From Chloroflexota bacterium (GTDB lineage: Bacteria > Chloroflexota > Anaerolineae > J102), in NCBI GenBank assembly GCA_013152585.1, contig JAADGC010000071.1, positions 1-49,483 of the forward strand: a stretch of DNA of 49,483 bases, in the 5' to 3' direction. How positions within the stretch are numbered: position 1 is the stretch's first letter; every line of letters begins with the position of its first letter. Position numbers and translations under genes: made by a program. Positions 28,589-38,179 of the stretch are shown here, one piece after another. The notes beneath the pieces are model-generated. The model saw nothing but the letters and a program-made list of their open reading frames with translations, was not told the origin of the DNA and searched no databases.

Positions 28589-28843
28589 GTGGCCGTCCAA
28601 GCAAGACAAATGAGAAGATTATCTGGCGTGCAGACCATGATATCAAGAAAATCCCGGCCAAAAGCCGTCTGTAGGCAGTTGAATTGATGGGTCAAGAGAT
28701 ACTATGGCGGCTTTTTTGCTCGCGGCGATGGGGGATCATGGCGGTTGCTTATGCTCAGGCAGGCTTGGCCGCGTGCTGGTCGCGCCACATCAATCATTAT
28801 TTCGTTGAACTTAAATCTTGCGCCTTTTGCGCTATTGGAATAA

Positions 28844-30049
28844 GTGATGCAAAGCTCACAACGTGGAAAATCAGTTAGGGAATTCTTTGCTTTAGAACAC
28901 AATATTCTCGTTTTGCTCGGTGCTCTATTAGTGATTGGGATGGGGGAAGAACTTTGGGTTCGCTTCATGCCCAAATACCTTGAAGCCCTGGGCGCCAGCG
29001 CTATAGCCATCGGCGCATACGGTTCTTTCAAGCGAGTTGTAGACACCCTATACCAATATCCAGGCGGTTGGCTTGCCGATAAATTAGGGCGCAAACGAGC
29101 TTTGACCCTGTTTAATATCATCGCAGCGATCGGGTATTTGTTGTATCTCCTGACCTCTCGATGGGAATTGGTGATAGCTGGTACTTTGTTCGTGCTGGCA
29201 TGGAGCAGCATGTCGCAGCCAGCGATCTTTGCGCTCATCGGTGATACACTCAGTCGCTCCAAGCGAGCGATGGGATTTAGCGTTCAGTCTATTTGGAAGC
29301 GTGTGCCTATCGTGATTGCGCCGCCCTTAGGGGGGTATTTGTTAGCACGTTTGGGCCTCGTGTCTGGCATGCACATTGGATTTGCAGTAGCTTTGCTGTT
29401 CGCGCTGTTCGCCATTTATTTGCAATCCCATTTCTACCATGACGCTACACCCCGTCAAGACACTCAACGAACGCAACTAAATCTCATTTGGCGTCTTATG
29501 CCTGAGTCATTACAGCGGTTGCTGCTGGCTGATTGCCTGGTGCGCTTTGGCTCCAATATGGCGGCGATCTATGCCGTCCTTTGGGTTATCAATGTCCATG
29601 AGAAAACGCCTCTCGAATTTGGCGCACTCATATCTTTACAGATGGTGGTGGCTATTGTTGGATACCTGCCCGCGGCTTATCTAGCTGACCGTTGGGGGAG
29701 GCAGCCTTTTATCCTGGCAACCTTTGCTTTTTTTGCGCTATTCCCTTTAAGTTTGGTCGCACTTCCGTCGAAGTGGCTTTTCCTGGCCTTCGTCGTCGCA
29801 GGACTACGTGAAATTGGTGAACCCGCTAGAAAGGCCCGTATTGTTGATTTGGCAGAAGAAGCACACCGCGGTCGTATCATTGGCCTTTACTACCTGATTC
29901 GGGGCTTGGCCACAATCCCTGCCCCGCTTCTGGGGGGCCTGTTATGGCAATATGGTCATAGCTGGCCTTTTATACTGGGTGGTATTGCATCGAGTTTAGG
30001 ACTTGGCCTCTATGCCATGAGACCGCGGTTATCAGACCAAACAGCCTAA
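28844..30049 (+). CDS. MFS transporter
   Basis: 401 aa; GGWLADKLGRKRAL, AYLADRWGRQPFIL; about 12 TM segments; start GTG 28844 or ATG 28847. Confidence 0.88.
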   Translation: MMQSSQRGKSVREFFALEHNILVLLGALLVIGMGEELWVRFMPKYLEALGASAIAIGAYGSFKRVVDTLYQYPGGWLADKLGRKRALTLFNIIAAIGYLLYLLTSRWELVIAGTLFVLAWSSMSQPAIFALIGDTLSRSKRAMGFSVQSIWKRVPIVIAPPLGGYLLARLGLVSGMHIGFAVALLFALFAIYLQSHFYHDATPRQDTQRTQLNLIWRLMPESLQRLLLADCLVRFGSNMAAIYAVLWVINVHEKTPLEFGALISLQMVVAIVGYLPAAYLADRWGRQPFILATFAFFALFPLSLVALPSKWLFLAFVVAGLREIGEPARKARIVDLAEEAHRGRIIGLYYLIRGLATIPAPLLGGLLWQYGHSWPFILGGIASSLGLGLYAMRPRLSDQTA

Positions 30050-30466
30050 GGAGGCGTCAAAGAATTACTCTTTTTTAGGGCCCACGCTGGACGAGGGTAC
30101 CCTTCACTGCGATCGAGGGCAGGCTCGGGCTCTTTGGGCGCTTTGGGCCGGGAATCGGCCATCGCCGTCCGGTCTTCGCCACATGGAGAGTCGGCGCAGG
30201 CCGACTCCTGGCCGCAGGCCTGAAGAGCCTGACTTCAGTCAGCGAGAGCAAAACGAAAGGGCGTTGATGGATGTTCACTCAGGGTTGATAGGTCTCTCCC
30301 TTTTTTGGTATCATCGCACTTACTGGCGTCTGGCGAAAATGATACATGCAGCTTAGCAAAGCATTTTCCGCACTCGAACAAAATCCCGCTCCCAAATAGA
30401 ATCCACGCCCACTCAGCCGCCGCTAACGCAAACCCTTAATCCTCATACCCGAAACCGGAAGATTGA

Positions 30467-31540
30467 TTGAAAATCCAAAGCATATTGATTGATTTTGTCC
30501 TGAAAGAATGGCTGTTAATAGCCTCTGGTGTTGGCTTTGTGCTGACATCGGTTTATACCAAGCATTTTCCATCCTATTCTACTCAAGAATTACAGGTGCT
30601 GTTTATCCTATTTGCGCTTTTTGTTGCTGTTAAGGGGCTGCAACGCAATGGATTGATATCAAGGTTCTCCCAAAGCATCGAGGAAGGAAAAGCCATACCA
30701 TTAAAATTGGTGGCAACAACCTTTTTCCTCTCCATGCTGGTCACAAATGACGTTGCCTTGATTGTGGTTGTACCGCTAACTTTGACGCTTAACATAGATC
30801 GCAAGGATATTCTGGTTATCTTTGAAGCATTAGCCGCTAATGCTGGTTCTGCATTAACACCCTTTGGTAACCCACAAAATCTTTTTATCTACTGGTACTA
30901 TGATTTACACCCGGTAACATTTATAACGACCATTGCACCATTTTCATTGACTTTTTTGATTATCTTAGCTATTTCATCGTTTATTATTAAAACCAAAACC
31001 AACACGCATAATCCAGCGAAATTGCAGAATATCAATATGTCTGCATATATCTACGGATTCCTGCTCATTATCGTCCTCTTAACCGTTCTTCATGTGTTGC
31101 CATTTCTAACAAGTCTTCTGGTTGTCATTTTCGCACTGTTATTTGACAGAAAAACTCTTCGTGTCGATTATGCACTTTTGTTCAGTTTCTTTTTCTTCTT
31201 CGGTCTTGCAGAAAACATGAAAATGCTACTGGCATCCGAGATAAAGCATTCCGAGCATGTTTTCCTGTTTTCTGCCCTCGCCAGTCAAATCATAAGCAAT
31301 GTTCCTGCGACCCTGCTATTTGCAAAGTTCACAACCAATTGGGAAGCATTGCTCTGGGGGACGAACGTCGGTGGGTTTGGCAGTCTGTTTGGTTCATTAG
31401 CAAATCTGATTGCATACAAGCTATATGTTACACATGAAAATACAAATAACCCTGTAATATTCACTGCAAAATTCCTTATCATTGGATATATGGCGTTTTT
31501 CCTGGCCATAGGGTTGTATTTTATTTTGCCCGGGCTCTAA
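30467..31540 (+). CDS. ArsB/NhaD/SLC13-superfamily ion or anion transporter-like protein
   Basis: 357 aa multi-TM; TNDVALIVVVPLTL, AANAGSALTPFGNPQNLFIY, paired half ending GTNVGGFGSLFGSLANLIAY. Confidence 0.65.
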   Translation: MKIQSILIDFVLKEWLLIASGVGFVLTSVYTKHFPSYSTQELQVLFILFALFVAVKGLQRNGLISRFSQSIEEGKAIPLKLVATTFFLSMLVTNDVALIVVVPLTLTLNIDRKDILVIFEALAANAGSALTPFGNPQNLFIYWYYDLHPVTFITTIAPFSLTFLIILAISSFIIKTKTNTHNPAKLQNINMSAYIYGFLLIIVLLTVLHVLPFLTSLLVVIFALLFDRKTLRVDYALLFSFFFFFGLAENMKMLLASEIKHSEHVFLFSALASQIISNVPATLLFAKFTTNWEALLWGTNVGGFGSLFGSLANLIAYKLYVTHENTNNPVIFTAKFLIIGYMAFFLAIGLYFILPGL

Positions 31541-31742
31541 TGACTCCCCTGAAAAAACTGTTTTACCGCAGAGGGCACAAAGATCGCTGAAAAATCATTG
31601 GTTTTCACCGAGAAGACCGTACTCAAACCCACCCATTTTCGCTGTTGTCTCGACCTTTGGTATTGATTCCGCCCTTTTTCCAGAGGAGCCTTTAATGAAC
31701 ATTGACGAAACATCAAGGGCTAACAATGCGCTCCACCTGACC

Positions 31743-31776
31743 GCCCCCCCATCCTCTTGTCAGCAGATGGGGGGGC
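31743..31776. terminator. strong hairpin between convergent genes
   Basis: GCCCCCCCATC (31743-31753) / GATGGGGGGGC (31766-31776), 11-bp perfect stem. Confidence 0.6.
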
Positions 31777-31793
31777 TGCACACAACTGATGCT

Positions 31794-32489
31794 TTAGCGT
31801 CGGCGGCCAAACAACAAGAAGGCGTAATACAGCACCTGACCGATAGCAGCAACCGCGGCAGCCACATACGTGAGTGCAGCGGCATTCAGGGTGGTTTTTA
31901 CACCCACCATCTCGCCAGAGCTGAGGATGCCGATGGCTACCAACTCCTTTTTGGCCCGCCTGCTGGCGTCAAATTCGACCGGCAAAGTGATGATGCTGAA
32001 CAATGCGGTCGTTGCAAACAATACCAGACCGATCACCGCAATCTGAAAACCAAAGGGGCTGCCGATAAATGCCTGCAGGAAAAAGCCTGCCATAAAGATG
32101 AGCGGGCCTAACCAGGAGCCAAACTGCACGGCCGGCACCAACGAGCTGCGCAATTTCAGGGGAGCATAGCTTTTGGCATCTTGCAGAGCATGGCCGGATT
32201 CGTGTGCAGCCACGCCCACTGCCGCAATCGAGGAGCTGCGGCCGACATCGGGCGAGAGACGCAGGACCTTTTTCCGAGGATCATAGTGATCGGACAGGAA
32301 GCCCTTCACCTCTTCGATGCGTACATCATACAGCCCGTAATGATCGAGAATGCGGCGCGCGGCCTCGGCGCCGGTAATGCCGCTGGCCGTTCCAACCTTG
32401 CTATATTTGGCAAAGGCGCTTTTGACGCGCATCTGGGCCCACAGGCCCAACAACAGGCCAGGTACCGCGAAAAGTATCCAAATGATCAT
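31794..32489 (-). CDS. YugP-like zinc metallopeptidase (membrane)
   Basis: 231 aa; VGVAAHESGHALQDAKSYAPLKLRSSLVP. Confidence 0.9.
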   Translation of the reverse strand: MIIWILFAVPGLLLGLWAQMRVKSAFAKYSKVGTASGITGAEAARRILDHYGLYDVRIEEVKGFLSDHYDPRKKVLRLSPDVGRSSSIAAVGVAAHESGHALQDAKSYAPLKLRSSLVPAVQFGSWLGPLIFMAGFFLQAFIGSPFGFQIAVIGLVLFATTALFSIITLPVEFDASRRAKKELVAIGILSSGEMVGVKTTLNAAALTYVAAAVAAIGQVLYYAFLLFGRRR

Positions 32490-32721
32490 AATCAGTCAAT
32501 CCTCCTGACGGGTTTGCAGGTTAGAATTCAATCTGTGAACGGGTGGGGGCACGCCGCCACCCCAATTCTATTACAACACAGAATCATAAGTGCTGCATAA
32601 GAGAAAGATAGGCACTGCATGTGAACGGGTGGGGGGATGAACAGGATGTGCCCTGCATTGCCTGCATTTTAGCATATCAGCCAGCAAAAGCATGACTCCA
32701 GGCCGACGTTTGCATGTCAAT

Positions 32722-33219
32722 TTACAGCCACACCTGCCACACAAAGACGGCGATCATGACCAACGCCACCAATACCTGCACCAGTGCTGAGACCACATAG
32801 CCAATCATCACGCCTTTGCCAGCCCGCCAGGCCTGCTGCCAATCGCCGTCATGGCGCCGGGCTTCCCACACCAGCAAACCGCCCATACCGCCTGCCAGGG
32901 CGCCGGGGAAACTGAAAAACACAAAGCCCAGCAGCGCCAAAAGGCTCGATATCACCAGACCCTTCCACGAGGCGCCTCCGCGACGGGCGCCGGCCGTCGC
33001 AAATAACAGATCGCTGCCCTCGCCGATCAGGGCCAGCAGGGCCAAAAGCGCCAGGGCCGGCCAGCCCAGATGGCTGAATCCATCGGCCCAGGACCACAGC
33101 AACACGCTGAGCCAGATCATCACCGGGCCCGGGATCACCGGCGCCAGGGTGCCAATCAGGCCCACGGCCATACCCACATAAGCGATGATTTGCAGAGCGA
33201 CGCCCCATGCCTCGGGCAT
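32722..33219 (-). CDS. DUF456 family membrane protein
   Basis: 165 aa; GLIGTLAPVIPGPVMIWLSVLLW and GAAR-RGGASWKG-type repeats. Confidence 0.8.
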   Translation of the reverse strand: MPEAWGVALQIIAYVGMAVGLIGTLAPVIPGPVMIWLSVLLWSWADGFSHLGWPALALLALLALIGEGSDLLFATAGARRGGASWKGLVISSLLALLGFVFFSFPGALAGGMGGLLVWEARRHDGDWQQAWRAGKGVMIGYVVSALVQVLVALVMIAVFVWQVWL

Positions 33220-33222
33220 GAT

Positions 33223-33960
33223 TTATGACACCTGCAGGATGCGCGCGTCCGCAAAGAGCGGCGGCAATTCGATATCCAACGCTTCGTACAGCTCAGGGGG
33301 CACACTGATGTCGGCCAGATACAATGCCCCCACCTTGTTGGTTTCGGCGCTGATCAAGCCGGACTTGGGCAGGGCCAGGGTCATGGTGGCGGTGGCCTGG
33401 ATGCACGGCTCATACACCCTGCCGGTAGTCGTATCCAGCCCGGAAGGGGCGTCGAGCGCCAGCACCGGCGCCGGGTGGGCATTGGCCCACTGGATGAGAT
33501 CGGCCACAGCGCCACGGGGATTGCCCTGCAAACCATAGCCGATCAGGGCATCGATGATGAGATCAGCCGGGGGTAAGGCCCAGCCTGATTCCGCCGGCGA
33601 TGCCGATACGCCCATTTGCAGCAGAATCTGCAACTGCTGTGCCGGCACGCCAGCGTAGCTATCCGGGCCATAGGCAGTGATCACCTGCACTTCGGCCCCG
33701 CGGTTATGGAGATGCCGGGCAGCCACCAACCCCCCGCCGCCGTTGTTTCCCCGCCCGGCCAACACCAACACCGGCCGTTCTCTGACCGACCCTGCCAACA
33801 TGTGCTCGGCCATATCCGCCAGGTTCCGGCCCGCATTCTCCATCATCTGCATCAACTGGATGCCGTATTCTTCGATCATCAGCCGATCCACTTCCCGCAT
33901 CTGATCTGTCGAAAGCAACGGCAACGCCTCACGGGCGATGGCGGGAAAATCAAGGTTCAT
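33223..33960 (-). CDS. nnrE: NAD(P)H-hydrate epimerase (YjeF N-terminal domain only)
   Basis: 245 aa; [57 protein letters not shown]. Confidence 0.92.
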   Translation of the reverse strand: MNLDFPAIAREALPLLSTDQMREVDRLMIEEYGIQLMQMMENAGRNLADMAEHMLAGSVRERPVLVLAGRGNNGGGGLVAARHLHNRGAEVQVITAYGPDSYAGVPAQQLQILLQMGVSASPAESGWALPPADLIIDALIGYGLQGNPRGAVADLIQWANAHPAPVLALDAPSGLDTTTGRVYEPCIQATATMTLALPKSGLISAETNKVGALYLADISVPPELYEALDIELPPLFADARILQVS

Positions 33961-34015
33961 ATCAGCCTCCTGGCTTAACTCAAAAGGGATTCATGTGCCG
34001 GTCGTGCGGCATATT

Positions 34016-34648
34016 TTACCAGCCAAAGCGCTCTTCCCGCCAGGGGTCTCCTGCCATGTGATAACCATTCTCCTCCCAAAATCCGGGCCGATCGGCAGCC
34101 ATAAACTCGACTCCCTGTATCCACTTGGCGCTCTTCCAAAAGTATTTTTTGGGAACCAGCGCCCGTAATGGCCAGCCATGTTCGGGCGTGAGAGGCTTGC
34201 CCTCATAGCTCCAGGCGAACATGGTGTCATCATCATCCAAAATATCGAGGGCCACATTGGTGGTGTAACCCTGTGCGCAATGGAACATCACGTGTGTGGC
34301 TTCTGGCAAAGGCCGGATCGCCTGTTCACGCAAAAAGGCGCGCCACAGCACCCCGCTCCAGGTGGTATCGAGCTTGCTCCAGCGGGTCACACAGTGAATA
34401 TCGCGGGTGATGGTGGTCTCCGGCAAAGCCCGAAAAGTATCCCAGTCCAATGCCAGTTCCTGCTCAACGCCGCCAAACACACGAAAAGTCCAGGTGGCCA
34501 GATCGATCTGGGGGATAATCCCGTACTGCAGCACCGGGAAACGATCGGTGACAAACTGGCCGGGGGGCACCCTGTCGCTGGTTTGACTGGGGCGAGCTTT
34601 GACTTGGCGCAGGCGCTGCACGCGCTTGAGGGGATTTTCGTATCGCAT
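34016..34648 (-). CDS. sulfite oxidase-like (YedY/MsrP-type) molybdopterin oxidoreductase
   Basis: Start placed at ATG 34648 ([13 protein letters not shown]); [22 protein letters not shown] with candidate Mo-ligand Cys; [25 protein letters not shown]. Confidence 0.88.
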   Translation of the reverse strand: MRYENPLKRVQRLRQVKARPSQTSDRVPPGQFVTDRFPVLQYGIIPQIDLATWTFRVFGGVEQELALDWDTFRALPETTITRDIHCVTRWSKLDTTWSGVLWRAFLREQAIRPLPEATHVMFHCAQGYTTNVALDILDDDDTMFAWSYEGKPLTPEHGWPLRALVPKKYFWKSAKWIQGVEFMAADRPGFWEENGYHMAGDPWREERFGW

Positions 34649-34865
34649 CAGTTTTTCGGGGAAAGTGGTCGCCAGGGAGTCAGAATGAGAGAGGCTGTAG
34701 GAAAGTGTATCAGTATAGCATGGTGCCCGCCAAGCGTCGGTAGGCAATAGCCCGAAACATCGTTTCCCAGCTACCAGCCACCCGGGCAAACGGCATCGCC
34801 CCCGATCCATCGGGTGCATCCCCGGATTTTGGCAAGATGATTCTGGCGTTTGAGCACGGATGCGG

Positions 34866-35513
34866 CTAACGCTCGACAACCCTCCTATTATTTAGGCCGT
34901 CGTGTACTAGCACCTCTAACCCTCCCTTGATGAGATTCACCTTGTTCGCCAATGATGGATCACGGGAAAGCACCTCTTCATAGCTTTCCGTTACCGTTTG
35001 TGGGACGTAGATATTGACAACATTTTTCTGAACGTCAATGCTGGAATGAAATGACAAATCGCTGTTTTGCAAAAGCGTCCGCGCCCGTGTGTGTGCTTGC
35101 TCAAGTTCAAGGTACGTAAAACTCACGGTTCGTATCTCGACGTCTCCCTCAATATCATCAGGAATAGCTTGTGATATGTCGGCAGGAACGTCGTTGGCAA
35201 ACAGTACAACCACTCTGTAATCTGGTTTGTGTTCGATATACAAGCCACCAAAGTGCTGCGGGTAACTGGATTTAAGATGACTATACATGTTGTCGATCGA
35301 CTCACGCTGTCGCAGGCGCCGCAACATTTCCTGGGGGGTCGTGTCGGCATTCTTCGCCATCGCTATGATATCCGGCCTATCCCCGCTAAGATCAGACCAT
35401 GCATTCGTCCCAGTCTCTTCTGAAAAATACTCATCGGCCACACCAGAGTTGGATAGCAATGCAACAATAAAAGCGAGTATGCCCGCTATCAAAAGTGTTT
35501 TTCTTAACATCAT
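34866..35513 (-). CDS. hypothetical secreted protein
   Basis: 215 aa with N-terminal signal-like segment [23 protein letters not shown]-terminus overlaps a dispersed repeat. Confidence 0.65.
   Translation of the reverse strand: MMLRKTLLIAGILAFIVALLSNSGVADEYFSEETGTNAWSDLSGDRPDIIAMAKNADTTPQEMLRRLRQRESIDNMYSHLKSSYPQHFGGLYIEHKPDYRVVVLFANDVPADISQAIPDDIEGDVEIRTVSFTYLELEQAHTRARTLLQNSDLSFHSSIDVQKNVVNIYVPQTVTESYEEVLSRDPSLANKVNLIKGGLEVLVHDGLNNRRVVER
34874..34911 (+). repeat. dispersed 38-bp repeat copy
   Basis: CGACAACCCTCCTATTATTTAGGCCGTCGTGTACTAGC, 32/38 to 1372..1409. Confidence 0.75.
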
Positions 35514-35549
35514 ACCCTCCTCCTAAATAGCTTGTCGATGAGGATGGGT

Positions 35550-35629
35550 GCGTCCCCGGAAATTGGGCGTAAGGTTGGAGGTAGAGCTGCGGCGCATCAC
35601 GGATGCGCCGAGCGCTTCCTTTTTTCGTG
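35550..35629 (+). repeat. 80-bp dispersed repeat, copy B
   Basis: 78/80 identical by eye to 11739..11818. Confidence 0.9.
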
Positions 35630-35835
35630 AAAATATCTGCGCACTATACAAACGAGAGATTCACAATACCAGACTTCGCTACTCTCGATATTTTCAGTAT
35701 ACTAAAAAATGGACACTTTTTCAGTAACACGACGTACCATATGACAATGAGCCAGGACCAGCGTAGAGTTGCATCGGAATGATATGTTTAGAGACGACAG
35801 GATCATGCATGAGACTAACACAGCTCTGACGTGAT

Positions 35836-35864
35836 TTGACGCACCAAAACCACTATGGTATCCT
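35836..35864 (+). promoter_or_regulatory. sigma70-like promoter upstream of infC
   Basis: TTGACG (35836-35841), 17 nt, TATCCT (35859-35864). Confidence 0.55.
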
Positions 35865-35981
35865 TTCAAGTCGAATGTTCACTGACGCCCCAACAACTGG
35901 TCATGGGGCAATGATTTGGCGTTATGCCTGTCGAGAGAGACGGGCAGCGCTCCCCTGCATTTTTATGAAGCGAGGCTCCCA

Positions 35982-36530
35982 ATAGCCAGAAGAAGAAGCT
36001 CTCCAAAACCGACTCATCGGCAGCCAACTGTGCGGATTAACGAGCGCGTCCGCGCTCCCGAGGTTCGTGTCATCGACAGCGATGGCAAACAGCTTGGCAT
36101 AATGAGACCCTCTGCAGCATTGCAGTTGGCGGAAGAAAAAAATCTGGACCTGGTTGAAGTGGCTCCTGGTGCCAAACCACCTGTTTGTCGGCTGATGAAT
36201 TTTGGCAAGTATCAGTACGAGCAGGCCAAGCGCGATAAACAAGCTCGCAAAGCACAAAAACAGGTCGAGGTGAAGGAAGTTCGTATGCGTCCCAAGACCG
36301 GAGAACACGATACCGCGGTCAGGTTGCGCCAGGCGCGCAAATTCCTGGAAAGCGGCGCCAAGGTCAAGGTACGTGTGCGTTTCCGTGGACGCGAGATCCG
36401 CCATCCTGAAGTTGCGAAAGAAATTCTAGAAGACTTTGCCAAAGAATTGGCCGACGTGGGTGAAGTCGAGATCAGGCCCAATCTTGAGGGCCGCAGCCTG
36501 CTCATGATCCTGGCCCCGCTGCGCACCTGA
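35982..36530 (+). CDS. infC: translation initiation factor IF-3
   Basis: RINERVRAPEVRVIDSDGKQLGIM, DLVEVAPGAKPPVCRLMNFGKYQYE, GEVEIRPNLEGRSLLMILAP; ORF track starts at TTG 35916; start at ATA 35982 is proposed (see findings). Confidence 0.93.
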   Translation: MARRRSSPKPTHRQPTVRINERVRAPEVRVIDSDGKQLGIMRPSAALQLAEEKNLDLVEVAPGAKPPVCRLMNFGKYQYEQAKRDKQARKAQKQVEVKEVRMRPKTGEHDTAVRLRQARKFLESGAKVKVRVRFRGREIRHPEVAKEILEDFAKELADVGEVEIRPNLEGRSLLMILAPLRT

Positions 36531-36652
36531 TCGCCACTCATTCTATACATCTACTCCCCCCAGCCATTCAGAACCATCATCCTGTTACCGATTCGAAATA
36601 GGGTGCTCCTCAAATGAGTAGCACCTATTTCATGTTAAGGAGAACCTCTACC

Positions 36653-36865
36653 ATGCCAAAAATCAAAACCTACAAGGGTGCAGCCAAACGGTTTACCATG
36701 TCTGCCAACGGAAAACTGCGTCATGTGAAGCAGGGCAAAGGTCACTTCAAGCGCCGCACCCCCAAACACTCCAAACGCCAATTCGATAAACTGATGACCG
36801 ACAGCGAACCCAGCCATCGCATTCAGTTGCAAAAACTGGCCCCCTACCTGAAGAAATTCCGTTAG
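36653..36865 (+). CDS. rpmI: 50S ribosomal protein L35
   Basis: MPKIKTYKGAAKRFTMSANGKLRHVKQGKGHFKRRTPKHSKRQ. Confidence 0.96.
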   Translation: MPKIKTYKGAAKRFTMSANGKLRHVKQGKGHFKRRTPKHSKRQFDKLMTDSEPSHRIQLQKLAPYLKKFR

Positions 36866-36886
36866 TCGCGATTGAGGTATTAAGCA

Positions 36887-37243
36887 ATGACACGCGTTAA
36901 ACGAGGCGTCACAGGTCGCGCCCGACACAAGAAAGTCCTGAAATTCACCCAAGGGCACTACGGCGCCCGGCATCGGCAGTTCAAAACCGCCAACGAATCC
37001 ATGATTCATGCGTTACTCTACGCATATCGCGATCGCCGTCAACGCAAGCGAAATTTTCGTCGTTTGTGGATTGCCCGTATCAATGCTGCCAGCCGTCAGC
37101 ATCAACTGAGCTATAGCCGCTTTGTGCACGGCCTGAAGCAGGCCGACGTGCGGTTGGATCGCAAGATCCTGGCAGATCTGGCCGTCAACGAACCTCAGGC
37201 CTTCGGCGCTGTGGTCGATGTAGCTAAAAACGCGATCGGCTAA
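36887..37243 (+). CDS. rplT: 50S ribosomal protein L20
   Basis: [68 protein letters not shown]. Confidence 0.97.
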   Translation: MTRVKRGVTGRARHKKVLKFTQGHYGARHRQFKTANESMIHALLYAYRDRRQRKRNFRRLWIARINAASRQHQLSYSRFVHGLKQADVRLDRKILADLAVNEPQAFGAVVDVAKNAIG

Positions 37244-37359
37244 GTGTTTGTCTAAACTGAAGCTCCGGCAGGTGGTCACCGATATTTCGCTGCTGACAGC
37301 ACTTCTCACCACCTCACCGAGCTCAAAAACGGGACCTCATTTTTGCACGATTCCTAAGG

Positions 37360-38154
37360 ATGTCCGCCGACCTGATCACAAGCCCTGCCAATCCCCGTTA
37401 TCGCCATGCGCGTTCCCTTTTGCATCGCAAGGGACGCACTCAGCACGCACAACTGTTGCTGGAAGGCGTACGGCTCATTCAGGATAGCATGAGCGCTGGT
37501 TTCGCACCGGCGCTCTTTTTCTATACCGAATCAGCGCCGGCACACGCCGCTGCCTTGCGCGCGCAAGTACGTGATCAAGGTGGACAGGCTCTGTGTCTGG
37601 CGCCCGAGCTGATGGCCACGCTCACCGATACCGTCAGCTCGCAGCAAGTCGTAGCCGTCGTCTCCCAGCCACAACTCAGCCCCGGCCACAGTGGCCTGCA
37701 TTGTCTCGTCGATGGTCTGCGCGACCCGGGCAATCTCGGCACCTTGCTGCGCTCGGCCGCTGCCGCCGGCGTCGATCAGGTGCATTGTCTGCCGGGGGTG
37801 GTCGATGTATGGTCGCCAAAAGTACTGCGCGCGGGCATGGGGGCCCATTTCCGCATCGCCATCCATCAGGCCCGCAATCTGGCCGATGTCGAACGCTTAT
37901 TGGCAGGCCGGAACTGGTATCGGGCCGAAGCTGAAGCGGCGCTCGACTACAGTGCCGTCGACTGGCTCCAGCCCAGCGTTTTGATCATCGGCGGCGAAGC
38001 CAGCGGCCCCTTGACGACCGCTCACCTTCCCCATGTTCACCCCATCTCCATTCCCATGACCCATCAGGTCGAAAGCCTGAACGCCGCCGTGGCGGCCAGC
38101 GTCATCCTGTTCGAGGCCGTGCGCCAGCGCCGGAACTCTGCCGCACAAGGGTGA
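37360..38154 (+). CDS. TrmH/SpoU family RNA methyltransferase
   Basis: 264 aa; LVDGLRDPGNLGTLLRSAAAAGVDQVH, LIIGGEASGPL, ISIPMTHQVESLNAAVAASVILFE. Confidence 0.93.
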   Translation: MSADLITSPANPRYRHARSLLHRKGRTQHAQLLLEGVRLIQDSMSAGFAPALFFYTESAPAHAAALRAQVRDQGGQALCLAPELMATLTDTVSSQQVVAVVSQPQLSPGHSGLHCLVDGLRDPGNLGTLLRSAAAAGVDQVHCLPGVVDVWSPKVLRAGMGAHFRIAIHQARNLADVERLLAGRNWYRAEAEAALDYSAVDWLQPSVLIIGGEASGPLTTAHLPHVHPISIPMTHQVESLNAAVAASVILFEAVRQRRNSAAQG

Positions 38155-38179
38155 ACGCCGCTCCAATGCCGAGGAACCT

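Noticed and set aside
28684-28878. 64-aa ORF upstream of the MFS gene
   Set aside because: Overlaps the MFS start, no SD and no recognisable motif.
34649-34879. N-terminal 77 aa of the sulfite oxidase-like ORF
   Set aside because: No similarity to the family; overlaps the end of the neighbouring gene; [10 protein letters not shown] start at 34648 is more plausible.
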